A DNA stretch of 64,000 nt from Acidobacteriaceae bacterium (GCA_025352065.1 JANXUC010000164.1:1-64000), one strand, 5' to 3'. Shown: positions 43,388 to 52,354, counted from the stretch's first letter. Made by a program: numbers and translations. The notes: generated by a model from the letters alone, not told the origin.

Positions 43388-43743
43388 ATGAGGAAGACAG
43401 CCTATGGCGTGGCGCTTGCAATGACGTTCATCGGCACTATGATTGCCGCGCAGAAGAAAGCGATCCGCGAGCCCAAGACGTTTGCTTTGGATTGCTCGGC
43501 TGGCGTTGTCCGCTGCTCAAGGGTGTACCGCAGACCAGAAGCATGAGGGGCGGCTCAGTGGAAGCTGAAGCCAGGCGAGAGTGTCGGCTGGCACTCGACT
43601 GCGGCGAAGAAGAAGCGCTTGTGATACTGAAGGGTAGTGGCGTTGCGAACATCGAGGGACAACCAGATGTACCACTCAGCGAAAAGATGCTGGCATACAT
43701 TCCGCCAGCGACAAGGCACAATGTCACGAGATTTTGCTGCTGA
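43388..43743 (+). pseudogene. Decayed secreted cupin gene
   Basis: A cupin sequence can be pieced together from three frames. MRKTAYGVALAMTFIGTMIA (signal peptide, from 43388) is in one. LLKGVPQTRSMRGG and EEALVILKGSGVANIEGQPD ... MLAYIPPATRHNV are in a second. WKLKPGESVGWHST, between them, is in a third. At least three frameshifts are therefore needed, two of them compensating. The 3' end stops exactly where a family B repeat begins (about 43740), so the C-terminal strands are missing. The intact ancestor would have been a small periplasmic cupin. Confidence 0.7.
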
Positions 43744-43783
43744 GGTTCGCGTCCAAAGAACAAACGCGAACCTGGGGCACACG
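43740..43783. repeat. Family B dispersed repeat
   Basis: GAGGTTCGCGTCCAAAGAAC then AAACGCGAACCTGGGGCAC, the same loop type as the copy at 29260. It adjoins the truncated end of the cupin pseudogene. Confidence 0.66.
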
Positions 43784-43795
43784 GCGTAGCGGCGG

Positions 43796-44275
43796 CTATT
43801 GGGGCACGATGTTGGCGTGGCGGGCGACTTCCTGCCAGCGTCCGTCTTGCTTCATCCAGATTCCCGTAAAGCGAAGATGTTCGCTTTTCCCGGCGTTTGG
43901 CATTTTCCCGCCCCAAGTGACGGTTTCTTCGCCCGCCACGATCACGGTATCGCCGTAGATACGGACGTACTCTACCTGGCGGGCGTAGGAAGTGATTACA
44001 AGAAAACCGGAGTCGATCATTCCCAGAACCTGGTGTTTGTTGACGAATTTATTCAAAGGATTGGTGACAACGAAATCCTCCGACCACAAATGCGCCAGGG
44101 TTTTGGAATCCTTTTGGAGAAAAGCATCGGCTTCCTGGGCATTCAGTCGCCGGATTTCATCTTCGACGCTCTTGTCCTGGCCGGTTGGGCTGGTTGGCGT
44201 CTGCGCTGAAGCAAACAATGTTGAAAGGGCCGCTAGCGAGGCGAAGAGTAGCGCATGGGATAGATATTCCTCCAT
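43796..44275 (-). CDS. Secreted SnoaL/NTF2-like (DUF4440-type) protein
   Basis: 159 residues with a signal peptide (HALLFASLAALSTLFASAQT). The mature domain has the cone-shaped NTF2-like pattern: EDEIRRLNAQEADAFLQKDS, LAHLWSEDFVVTNPLNKFVN, VRIYGDTVIVAGEETV and FTGIWMKQDGRWQEVARHAN. DUF4440/SnoaL-like proteins bind small ligands or act as hydrolase/isomerase scaffolds; no catalytic residues can be assigned. It is transcribed towards the cupin pseudogene and separated from it by a family B repeat. Confidence 0.8.
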   Translation of the reverse strand: MEEYLSHALLFASLAALSTLFASAQTPTSPTGQDKSVEDEIRRLNAQEADAFLQKDSKTLAHLWSEDFVVTNPLNKFVNKHQVLGMIDSGFLVITSYARQVEYVRIYGDTVIVAGEETVTWGGKMPNAGKSEHLRFTGIWMKQDGRWQEVARHANIVPQ

Positions 44276-44375
44276 TGGGCAAACTTCTTAGGGTGGCAGA
44301 CTGCAATTGGTTGCATTCCCATTACGGAACGCGATTATCGTGGAGTGCGCTTCATAAATGCTAGACCTGCACTTC

Positions 44376-44463
44376 CGTGATTCAGAGCGCAGCGGAAGAA
44401 TCCTTTGGAACGCCAACAATCTTTACAACGATAGGGATTTTCGCTGCGCTCAGAATGACAATA
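44376..44463. repeat. Two family A copies in opposite orientation
   Basis: TTCAGAGCGCAGCGGAAGAATC (44380s) is partial and direct; TTTTCGCTGCGCTCAGAAT GACAAT (to 44463) is complete and inverted. The second is the uninterrupted version of the repeat that is split by the MITE at 1959-2053. Confidence 0.66.
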
Positions 44464-44478
44464 TTCATGAAACAAGCT

Positions 44479-45102
44479 CTAGGGAATAACGTGGACTACT
44501 CCCTTCATGCCGAGCAAATCGTGCAGGGCGCACTTATACGGGTAGTAGCCCGGCTTGGTGAAGGTTACTCGGAAGCGGGTCACTCCGGGAGGCGCTTGGG
44601 CAAGTCCAATGCGGTCCTGCGGCGCAGCCTGAATAAACCCGGAATGGACGCTGTCCGACTTCGAGGTGATGGTGCCGTGGCGCGCGCCGTCGGCGTCGAC
44701 GGTCACGTTCGGGGACGGAGGTATGGGATTCGGGGGTTCCGTGCCGAACGTGATGGTGTGAGGAGTAACCGAGTCGACATTGGTCCATTCCACGGTTTCG
44801 CCGACATGGACCGTGATCGCCTGGTGCGTGAAGCGCATGACGCTGAGGGTATCGGAGCCGCCCGGGGTGGAGATAACCTCGCCGCCGCCGACGATCACGC
44901 TATTACCGGAGCCGTGTTGCATCGACTGCATGTGATCCACGTCATTCAGCAACGCGGCTGCTTCGGTTCGTGTTTCGCTGTCATAGAAAGCCTGATCATG
45001 GGGCAACGACACGGAGGGATCGAGAACGTGGACGGTACCGGTCATGTTCTCGTGGAACAGGCAAACCACCTTGAAGTTCCCGGCGGCGGGCGATGACGAC
45101 AA
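44479..45102 (-). pseudogene. Two-domain cupredoxin protein, 5'-truncated
   Basis: A 207-codon frame. The C-terminal cupredoxin domain is complete: TPHTITFGTEPPNP supplies the first His, and YPYKCALHDLLGMKGVVHV gives Cys, His and Met for a type-1 copper site. The N-terminus begins in the middle of another such domain (FKVVCLFHENMTGTVHVLDP), and no signal peptide or first strands are present. Upstream an in-frame TGA blocks extension, and a fragment MKPHWSFVV lies in another frame, so a frameshift or deletion near 45100-45130 removed the 5' part. It may still give a protein from the TTG at 45102, but export is unlikely. Confidence 0.65.
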
Positions 45103-45132
45103 AGCTCCAGTGCGGCTTCATATACGAGTCCT

Positions 45133-45378
45133 CTAGGCGAGAGTTTCTACGACAGTCTGCAGCGTCGGCGGGTCAATGGAGAGCGAATTAAGCGAGGCTA
45201 CGGTCGTAACATGCGGATCAAGAATGAGTTCGTAGAGGGCCAAGCCTGCCAGCCAAAAAAACACCACGCTGGCCAGCGCGAGGATTGCGATTCCAGACAT
45301 TTCGCCATCCTCGAAGAGGCTATGGCCGAGTGCTGAGACCAGATTCTTGACAAATCGCTTTATTCGCTCAGGCATCAC
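45133..45378 (-). CDS. Small single-span membrane protein
   Basis: 81 residues with one predicted transmembrane helix (IAILALASVVFFWLAGLALYEL) and a basic N-terminal stretch (PERIKRFVKNLVSALGHSL), suggesting N-in topology. Not recognised as part of a characterised family. It ends a few bases before the truncated cupredoxin gene and is read in the same direction; the two may once have been co-transcribed. Confidence 0.5.
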   Translation of the reverse strand: MMPERIKRFVKNLVSALGHSLFEDGEMSGIAILALASVVFFWLAGLALYELILDPHVTTVASLNSLSIDPPTLQTVVETLA

Positions 45379-45514
45379 GACGAAACGATTTTATCACCGT
45401 AGCCCGAAGCCGTTAGAAGCGGGCGATTGCAGGACGGGAATGGCGTTGATGGGAAAGACTATCGAATTTTGCGTAAACTTATAGAGCCGCAACTACTAAC
45501 CCAAGGAGAAAATA

Positions 45515-45847
45515 ATGAGTGATCACTACCATGATGTTGGCGACTTACGGTTTCTGAAGGAAATGAACAAGGCTGCGCCCACGGAATTCAACGCGTGGCT
45601 CGCGCTGGATAAAATTGTTGGACGCGAGGACGGCGCGATTCCGAGGAAGTATCGCGAGCTTATCGCGCTGGGTGTGGCGTTCACGACGCAGTGTCCTTAC
45701 TGCATTGAAGTGCATGTGAAGGCTGCGAAAACGGCTGGCGCGACTCGCGAGGAAATTTCTGAGAGCGCGCTGATTGCGGCTGCGCTGCGCGCTGGAGGCG
45801 CGGCGACGCACGGAGCTATGGCGTTGAAGTTCTACGAGAACGCCTAA
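45515..45847 (+). CDS. Carboxymuconolactone decarboxylase/AhpD-like protein
   Basis: 110 residues of the all-helical CMD fold. The CPYC motif followed by His (FTTQCPYCIEVHVKAAKTAG) is the redox-active centre of AhpD-like proteins, with a preceding acidic helix (PRKYRELIALGVA). Such proteins often act as disulfide reductases for peroxiredoxins or as small oxidoreductases; no peroxiredoxin gene is adjacent. AGGAG lies before the ATG. Confidence 0.88.
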   Translation: MSDHYHDVGDLRFLKEMNKAAPTEFNAWLALDKIVGREDGAIPRKYRELIALGVAFTTQCPYCIEVHVKAAKTAGATREEISESALIAAALRAGGAATHGAMALKFYENA

Positions 45848-45886
45848 GCTAGCTACATGTTGAGGTCTACTCCCCGTGCGCCCAGG

Positions 45887-45924
45887 TTGTCGTCCGAAGA
45901 AAAGACGCGAACCTGGGTCACCGG
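45887..45924. repeat. Family B dispersed repeat
   Basis: CGCCCAGGTTGTCGTCCGAAG and AAGACGCGAACCTGGGTCACC, reverse orientation, between the AhpD-like gene and glgC. Confidence 0.65.
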
Positions 45925-46017
45925 ATCCAGCATCCATGCACACTCGTTGACTTGCCCGTCCCTCCGACGTACGATGCTTGCCAGCGATTTAGGGTATGCA
46001 GGAACACGGATCACTCG

Positions 46018-47322
46018 ATGACCAACACTTCTGAACAAGACTCCGCCTTTCCTGTTGAACGAGCGTCTCACATTCGCGTGCTGGGCGTTGTGCTCGCGGG
46101 CGGCAAAGGAACGCGACTCTTTCCGCTGACCCGGGAACGCGCTAAGCCGGCAGTTCCCTTCGGAGGCACGTACCGGATCATCGATTTCGTCCTCAGCAAT
46201 TTCATCAATTCTGGGATTAACTCGATCTATGTGCTGACGCAGTTCCGGAGCCAGTCGTTGCTGCAGCATTTGAGCGAGGTTTGGCAGTTCAGCGGACTGC
46301 TGCCGAGCCATTTCATCATCCCTGTGCCCGCGCAGATGCGTTCCGAAAATGAAGCCTGGTACCAGGGGACGGCTGACGCGATTTCTCAGAACCTAAATCT
46401 GATTCAGCAGTCGGATCCGCATGTGGTGGCCGTTTTCGGAGCCGACCACATTTACCGGATGAACATAGCCAGCATGATCGGCTTCCACATGGACAAGCGC
46501 GCGGACGTGACCGTCGCAGCTATTCCCGTGCCGCAGAAACATGCCAGCGAATTTGGGGTGATTGAGGCGAGTGAGGATGGCAGGATCATGGCTTTTCACG
46601 AGAAGAATCCGAATGCGCCTACGATTCCCGGTGACCCGAGTCAGGTCTATGCCTCGATGGGCAACTACATTTTCTCCAAGAAAACGCTGGTGGAGTTGCT
46701 GGAGGCGGATGCAAAAGATCCTTCGAGTCACCACGATTTTGGCAAAGATATTCTGCCGAAGCTGGCGGGCAAGAGTCCTATTTACGCTTACAATTTCCAG
46801 ACCAATCACATACCGGGCGATCCGGAGGGCAGTACTCCTTACTGGCGCGACGTGGGCAACATTGAAGCCTATTACGACGCGAACATGGATCTGCGAGCGG
46901 TTGCGCCGGATCTGAATCTTTACAACCGGCAGTGGCCGCTGCGGGGTGCCAGCTATCCCGATCCGCCAGCGAAGTTTACTTTTGATGAAGCGAATCGGCG
47001 CGGCGAGGCGATTGACAGCATCGTCTCAGCGGGATGCATACTTTCCGGCGGCGTGGTGCGCAACTCAGTGCTGGGGCGCGGCGTGAAGGTACATACGGCG
47101 GCGCTGGTGGAAGGCTGCGTGATTCTGGATAACTGCGACATTGGACGCTATGCCAAGGTACGCAACGCCATTCTGGATAAGAACGTGCGTGTTCCGGAAA
47201 ATACTCAGATTGGTTATGATGCCGACGCGGATCGCGCGCGCGGATGGCACGTAACGGAATCCGGCATTACGGTGATCGACGGCGAGCCGACCCCTGTGCC
47301 TGTATCTGCGGTTGCAGTCTGA
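46018..47322 (+). CDS. glgC: ADP-glucose pyrophosphorylase, first copy
   Basis: 434 residues from ATG 46018. It makes ADP-glucose from ATP and glucose-1-phosphate, the committed step of glycogen synthesis. Nucleotide-binding loop [36 protein letters not shown], the catalytic GADHIYRMN, and FHEKNPN in place of the more usual EKP glucose-phosphate loop. The left-handed beta-helix C-domain has [21 protein letters not shown] second, more canonical paralogue follows 117 bp downstream, so a mixed tetramer or functional division is possible. Confidence 0.92.
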   Translation: MTNTSEQDSAFPVERASHIRVLGVVLAGGKGTRLFPLTRERAKPAVPFGGTYRIIDFVLSNFINSGINSIYVLTQFRSQSLLQHLSEVWQFSGLLPSHFIIPVPAQMRSENEAWYQGTADAISQNLNLIQQSDPHVVAVFGADHIYRMNIASMIGFHMDKRADVTVAAIPVPQKHASEFGVIEASEDGRIMAFHEKNPNAPTIPGDPSQVYASMGNYIFSKKTLVELLEADAKDPSSHHDFGKDILPKLAGKSPIYAYNFQTNHIPGDPEGSTPYWRDVGNIEAYYDANMDLRAVAPDLNLYNRQWPLRGASYPDPPAKFTFDEANRRGEAIDSIVSAGCILSGGVVRNSVLGRGVKVHTAALVEGCVILDNCDIGRYAKVRNAILDKNVRVPENTQIGYDADADRARGWHVTESGITVIDGEPTPVPVSAVAV

Positions 47323-47397
47323 TGAAGTCTGTATAGTCCGAACTCGAGCTGCAGGACCTCAGTTCTCCTCTTCCTATGTGGTACCATTTCGGTTCCA

Positions 47398-47427
47398 ATT
47401 CCGCGCAACTGGTGACTCGCGCGGAAT
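47398..47427 (+). promoter_or_regulatory. Hairpin just before the second glgC
   Basis: ATTCCGCGC (47398-47406) pairs with GCGCGGAAT (47419-47427), a perfect 9-bp stem. It ends 12 bp before the proposed ATG and 2 bp before the GGAG Shine-Dalgarno, so it may modulate initiation. Confidence 0.5.
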
Positions 47428-47439
47428 ATGGAGAAGGTG

Positions 47440-48705
47440 ATGAACGTGAGCGGAATGAAGGACACACTCGGAGTGCTTTTGGCCGGCGGTGCCGGTGAAC
47501 GGCTGTATCCTCTAACGCGCGATCGCGCGAAACCCGCAGTGACGTTCGGCGGCAACTACCGCATTATCGACATTACTCTTTCCAACTGCGTGAACTCGGA
47601 CTTGCGGCGGGTGTATATCCTGACGCAGTACAAAGCGCTGTCGCTGAATCGGCACATTCGCGAAGGCTGGAACATTGTGGCGCGCGAAATGGGAGAGTTT
47701 GTCGAGATACTTCCGCCGATGAAGCGGGTGAGTGAAAACTGGTATATGGGTACGGCGGACGCTGTCTACCAGAACATTTATTCCATTGGCTCGGAGCAGC
47801 CGAAGCACGTACTGATTCTTTCCGGGGACCATATTTACAAGATGGACTACCGGAAAATGCTGCAGCAGCACAACGATTGCGGCTCCGATATTACGCTGGC
47901 CACGCTGTTGATGGATCCCGCAGAATGTTCGCGCTTTGGGGTGGTGGAAGTGGACGGCGATAGCCGGATCACGGGGTTTCAGGAGAAACCGGAGCGGACG
48001 AATTTGCGTTCGCCTTACAATCCGTCGATGGTTTCTGTTTCGATGGGCATTTATTTGTTTAATACTGATGTTCTGATTCCAGTATTGCTGAAGGACGCTG
48101 AGGATCCATCATCGAGCCATGATTTCGGGAAAGACATTCTGCCGAAGATGGTGGATGAGTATCGCGTTTACGCGTACAACTTCGAGGATGAGAACAAGAA
48201 GAAAGCATTTTATTGGCGCGATGTGGGTACGCTGGAGGCCTACTACGAAGCCAACATGGATATGGTGGCGGTGTCGCCGGTCTTCAATCTTTACGACGCT
48301 GATTGGCCGATTCGCACGCACCAGCGACAATACCCGCCCGCGAAGTTTGTCTTTGCCGAAACAGGGCGTACCGGCACCGCGCTGGATTCCATTGTTTCCG
48401 CTGGCTGCATCGTTTCGGGAGGCTCGGTGAAGGGCTGCATTCTTTCTCCCAATGTGCGCGTGAATTCTTACACCGAAGTAGAGGACAGCATTTTGTTTCA
48501 AGAAGTAGATATTGGAAGGCACTGCAAGATCCGGAAAGCCATTATCGACCGCGACGTGCATATTCCGGAAGGAACGACGATCGGGTACGACGTTGCAGCG
48601 GATAAGGCGAGATATTTTGTTACTGAAACCGGGATAACCGTGGTGACGCGTGACTATTCGCTGTTTGAGAACGCGGTCACGGTCGACTACTTCACTCCAG
48701 AATAA
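47440..48705 (+). CDS. glgC: ADP-glucose pyrophosphorylase, second copy
   Basis: 421 residues from ATG 47440 (GGAG 6 nt upstream; starts at 47428 and 47455 are also possible). It carries the canonical motifs LLAGGAGERLYPLTRDRAKP, ENWYMGTADAVYQNIY, LSGDHIYKMDY, FQEKPERT and [17 protein letters not shown]. Similarity to the upstream copy is clear but the two differ at the glucose-phosphate loop (EKP here, EKN upstream). The frame is intact. The two are likely co-transcribed and could form a hetero-oligomer with different allosteric control. Confidence 0.92.
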   Translation: MNVSGMKDTLGVLLAGGAGERLYPLTRDRAKPAVTFGGNYRIIDITLSNCVNSDLRRVYILTQYKALSLNRHIREGWNIVAREMGEFVEILPPMKRVSENWYMGTADAVYQNIYSIGSEQPKHVLILSGDHIYKMDYRKMLQQHNDCGSDITLATLLMDPAECSRFGVVEVDGDSRITGFQEKPERTNLRSPYNPSMVSVSMGIYLFNTDVLIPVLLKDAEDPSSSHDFGKDILPKMVDEYRVYAYNFEDENKKKAFYWRDVGTLEAYYEANMDMVAVSPVFNLYDADWPIRTHQRQYPPAKFVFAETGRTGTALDSIVSAGCIVSGGSVKGCILSPNVRVNSYTEVEDSILFQEVDIGRHCKIRKAIIDRDVHIPEGTTIGYDVAADKARYFVTETGITVVTRDYSLFENAVTVDYFTPE

Positions 48706-48709
48706 CCAA

Positions 48710-48742
48710 GTAGAGCGAGCATTTGTGCTCGCCCCGCGCCGG
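48710..48742. repeat. Family D dispersed repeat
   Basis: AAGTAGAGCGAGCATTTGTG then CTCGCCCCGC, between convergent glgC and the prolyl oligopeptidase gene. Confidence 0.62.
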
Positions 48743-48784
48743 GTAACCCCGGAGGATGCTGGGGTTCCCAGAGGAGTACGGGGG

Positions 48785-50938
48785 CTAGCGGTCAACGCCT
48801 AACTGCCAGAAGAGATACGAGTAGATATCTACGAATTCTTCAATTTGCTTGGCGATTGGTTTACCCGCTCCGTGACCAGCCTTGCTCTCAATGCGCAGCA
48901 AAATTGGCCTTTCCTGGCTTGCCCCATTCTTGGCTTCCGCCTGCATCAAGGCTGCCATTTTCCTGGCATGCATGGGATCCACACGAGTATCGGTGTCGGC
49001 GGTCATGAACAGAATTGAGGGATATTCCTTCCCCGCTTGCACGTGGTGATACGGCGAATACGCGTAAAGCCATTCGAACTGCTTGGGATCTTCCGACGAG
49101 CCGTATTCCGGAATCCATAACTTGGCAATCTGGAAGTTCTGATATCGCAACATATCCAACAGAGGTACCTGGCACACGACGGCGCGGAAGAGGTCGGGAC
49201 GTTGTGTGATCATGGCCCCCATCAGCAGACCGCCATTCGATCCGCCCTGGATGGCCAAATGATCTTTGTCGGTATATTTTCCGGCGATCAGATGTTCAGC
49301 GGCGGCGATGAAGTCGTCGAAGACATTCTGTTTTTTGTCCAGCATACCGGCGCGATGCCAATCTTCGCCGAACTCGGCTCCGCCGCGCAGATTCGCCAAT
49401 GCATAGACTCCCCCATGTTCGAGCCACACATAGCGCGCGCCGCTGAAGGCGGGCGTATTGCTCACGTTGAAGCCGCCGTAGCCGGTCAGTAAGGTTGGGT
49501 TCTTGCCGTCGAGCACAATTCCCTTTTTGTGGACGACAAACATCGGGACGCGGGTCCCGTCTTTGGAGTTGTACCAAAGCTGCTTGACCTCGTAGGCGGC
49601 GGGATCGATCGGGGCATTGACTTTCGCCCAAAGCCTTGTTGCAGCGGACTTCAAGTCGTAGTGGTAGACCGTTGGCGCAGCCGCGAATGAGTGATAGGCA
49701 AAGAACACATCGTCGTGATCGTAGCGGCTCCCTGTTCCGAAAATCGAGCCAATTCCGGGCAGCGGAATGTCGCTCAGAGATTTGCCTTCCAGGGTGAATA
49801 ACTTCAGCAAAGAACTGGCGTCTTTTTCATAGGAGGCCAGCAGCTTGCCCCCAGCCACAGAAACGCCTTGCAACACGGCGTCAGCCTGCGGAATTATCTC
49901 CCGCCAATTTTCCCGTTGCGGCTTAGCAGGATCGACGACGAACACGCGGTAACGCGGTGCATCCTCATTTGTTGTGATGTAGAGAGCGTTCTTGTGCGCT
50001 TCGCCTCCGTAAAGAAAATTCTTACCGGTGGTGATACGGACTGGAGCGGCAGCCGACTTTACATCTTTCAGGAAGAGCTCGCTCTTAGTCCAGCCTTGCG
50101 AGACGGTGATCAGCAGCCAGCGTCCATCTTGTGAAAGTGAAACGTTGGGCCAGTCTTCGGGATCGCGGCCTTCGCCGAAAATCAATACGTCTTTTGCTGG
50201 ATCGGCGCCCAGGGCGTGATAAAAGACGTGGCGGTTATACATCTCCTGGCCTTCTGCGACGTCTCCTTTTTTCGGCAGGCGCGTGTAGAAGAAGCCAGAA
50301 CTGTCCGGGCTCCATGCGAGGCTCGAAGCCCGCGTGCGTTCAATCGAATCGGGCAGCAATTTGCCGGTAGCTGTTTCCAACACGTACAGCGTGCTGATTT
50401 CCGAACCGCTGGCCGAGGTTCCGTAGGCGATGTACTTGCCGTCTTCGCTGGGATACCACCAGTCCAACGCGATGGTGCCGTCGGCAGCCAGCGCGTTCAC
50501 ATCCAACAACACGCGGTCTGTGCCGTTGATACTTTCGCGGGCGTAAAGCACTGGCTGGTTCTGCAAGCCTTCGCGCTTGGTGTAGAAGAATGAGCTTCCG
50601 GCGATTTGCGGGGCATTGATGGAGCCCACTGAGAGCAATTGCGTGAGACGTTTTCCGATCTCGGCGCGCCCGGGGAGAGGATCGAGCACCTGACGCGTAT
50701 AGGTGAGCTCGTCCGTTACCCAAGCCTTCGTCTGTGGAGAGGTTCCGTCCTCCAGCCAGCGATACTTGTCAACGATCCAACGGCCGTGCAGAGTCTCTGC
50801 CACAGGCTGCACAGCAGCCTTGGGAGGGCCGGATAGTGACGCAGTTGCACTATCGGCAACCCCTCCGTCCGCCGCGAGGACTACCGCCGTCAGGACAAAC
50901 GCAGATGCCAGTATCCAAAGCAAGCGCAAACCTCCCAT
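48785..50938 (-). CDS. Secreted prolyl oligopeptidase (S9A)
   Basis: 717 residues from ATG 50938 (the frame opens at 50977, but this Met begins the signal peptide GLRLLWILASAFVLTAVV and follows CGAGGTG). A seven-bladed propeller domain spans about 80-430. The C-terminal alpha/beta-hydrolase domain has the nucleophile Ser in IQGGSNGGLLMGA (about residue 567), the charge-relay Asp around FMTADTDTRVDPMHA and the His in ESKAGHGAGKPIA. POP family enzymes cut small proline-containing peptides. The signal peptide points to the periplasm or outside. Gene intact and monocistronic. Confidence 0.92.
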   Translation of the reverse strand: MGGLRLLWILASAFVLTAVVLAADGGVADSATASLSGPPKAAVQPVAETLHGRWIVDKYRWLEDGTSPQTKAWVTDELTYTRQVLDPLPGRAEIGKRLTQLLSVGSINAPQIAGSSFFYTKREGLQNQPVLYARESINGTDRVLLDVNALAADGTIALDWWYPSEDGKYIAYGTSASGSEISTLYVLETATGKLLPDSIERTRASSLAWSPDSSGFFYTRLPKKGDVAEGQEMYNRHVFYHALGADPAKDVLIFGEGRDPEDWPNVSLSQDGRWLLITVSQGWTKSELFLKDVKSAAAPVRITTGKNFLYGGEAHKNALYITTNEDAPRYRVFVVDPAKPQRENWREIIPQADAVLQGVSVAGGKLLASYEKDASSLLKLFTLEGKSLSDIPLPGIGSIFGTGSRYDHDDVFFAYHSFAAAPTVYHYDLKSAATRLWAKVNAPIDPAAYEVKQLWYNSKDGTRVPMFVVHKKGIVLDGKNPTLLTGYGGFNVSNTPAFSGARYVWLEHGGVYALANLRGGAEFGEDWHRAGMLDKKQNVFDDFIAAAEHLIAGKYTDKDHLAIQGGSNGGLLMGAMITQRPDLFRAVVCQVPLLDMLRYQNFQIAKLWIPEYGSSEDPKQFEWLYAYSPYHHVQAGKEYPSILFMTADTDTRVDPMHARKMAALMQAEAKNGASQERPILLRIESKAGHGAGKPIAKQIEEFVDIYSYLFWQLGVDR

Positions 50939-51085
50939 GAAACACCTCGTTATCAAAATCTCCAGTTGCGAAGACATTTAAAGGTATCAAAAAACTGGTC
51001 GGATTGAAGGCTCCGGCTGCAAACACAACCAACCGTCGGGGTTTTTTTGCTCGCTATTCCTCTTAGCAAGCAGCAAAATACGCTG

Positions 51086-51741
51086 ATGCTGAAGGAGAAC
51101 TTCAACAAAACTCCGGTAGGATCACTGCCAGATGGCTGGTTTGCAGCTCACGGCGCGGGTCTGAAGGTTGTACCGTGGACCACAGACAACACTTTCTGCG
51201 GCCATCGTTCCAACGCAGCATTGCACACGAACGCGAGCGATGGTTTGCCCAATAGCGATCCTGCACGCTGGGAACGTCTCTTGAGCCTAACCTTCACGGT
51301 CCCTGCCGATTCGGATTTCGTGACGATTAATTTCGACATCTGCACCGACACGGAAGACGATCCGATACTGAATGTTCTCGCGTACGACGGCGCGTTGCTG
51401 CGGGTTACTGACCTTACCCCGGGCCACACCGTCCGCTCCGTATTGGCAGAAGCCTTTGAGCAGATTTTTGCCACGGACGTTGCCACCCACTACCCCAAAC
51501 AATGCCACAGAATAGTGATCCCAACTACTTCCCGAACGGCGATATGTCGATGTGGGCGTGTGATTCCCAGGGCTTCAATCATGTAAAAATGCGGCTTTTG
51601 GGAATGGCTGGCGCCACAGCGCAACTACGCTTCGAGTTTGCCCAAAACGGCGGCGGGATGTGTTCCGACGTTCGCCCATGGCACGTTTGCGGCGTAGCCA
51701 TCGACAACATTGTTGTTAACAGCGTAAAGATTCTGCCCTAA
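51086..51741 (+). pseudogene. Frameshifted secreted-type protein of unknown function
   Basis: The first part (LKENFNKTPVGSLPDGWF; LLSLTFTVPADSDFVTINFD; TDTEDDPILNVLAYDG; FATDVATHYPK) is in one frame, and the conserved remainder (MPQNSDPNYFPNGDMSMWAC; GFNHVKMRLLGMAGATAQLR; RPWHVCGVAIDNIVVNSV) is in the frame from 51502 to 51741. The shift lies near 51495-51502 and implies loss of one base. There is no signal peptide. It resembles a domain of secreted proteins common in Acidobacteria, but the family name was not recognised. A strong terminator follows. Confidence 0.65.
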
Positions 51742-51769
51742 AAGCAGGCTCAATTTACGTAAAACTCAA

Positions 51770-51799
51770 GCAGGCTGGGGGATCCCAGCCTGCTTTTTT
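51770..51799 (+). terminator. Intrinsic terminator
   Basis: GCAGGCTGGG (51770-51779) and CCCAGCCTGC (51784-51793) form a perfect 10-bp stem, with TTTTTT at 51794-51799. Confidence 0.88.
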
Positions 51800-51894
51800 G
51801 TTGGAAATTGCGGAATCGGATTTTTGGAGGCCGGCCTCCCGAAGCACCGGGTTTGGATGGTATATTTGTAGACAGATTTATCCGCAAACGACAT

Positions 51895-51969
<75 letters not shown>

Positions 51970-52099
51970 TTCTTTTCAAGCACTTGCTGAACCTCACTTT
52001 CAAATTGGAGCCCGTTGGGTTGCCGGTTTCACCAAAGGGCTTCCTCCGAGTGGCCAAAATTGCACAGCTTCGACGGGATCGTTCTGCCACACTGCGACC

Positions 52100-52354
52100 A
52101 TGACAACCAAGACAATCCCGGCATACCTCGAGGACGAGCGCCAAAAAGATCGAGACACTCAGTTGCGGATACAAGAAGAAGCGGCGCGCATACAGCTGCT
52201 GCACCATGGCCACCATCGCACCGCGAAACAGCCCAAACTGGAATTGCCATCTCCGGTTGTAGCCCCGGCCAAAGCAAAGAAAACGGCTGCAGCAGCTCCG
52301 AAAAAGCCACGCATTGTGCGAAAGACGGCAATAAAAGCCCGCAAAATGGCGTGA
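52100..52354 (+). CDS. Small basic Ala/Lys-rich protein
   Basis: 84 residues. The first half is charged and helical (AYLEDERQKDRDTQLRIQEE), and the second is Ala/Lys/Pro-rich (APAKAKKTAAAAPKKPRI, RKTAIKARKMA), like histone H1-type tails. It is the first frame after tRNA-Asn, with no strong Shine-Dalgarno. Whether it is expressed is uncertain. Confidence 0.4.
   Translation: MTTKTIPAYLEDERQKDRDTQLRIQEEAARIQLLHHGHHRTAKQPKLELPSPVVAPAKAKKTAAAAPKKPRIVRKTAIKARKMA

Noticed and set aside
44377-45096. Plus-strand frame of 239 residues
   Set aside because: It is the antisense shadow of the cupredoxin gene and begins inside repeats.
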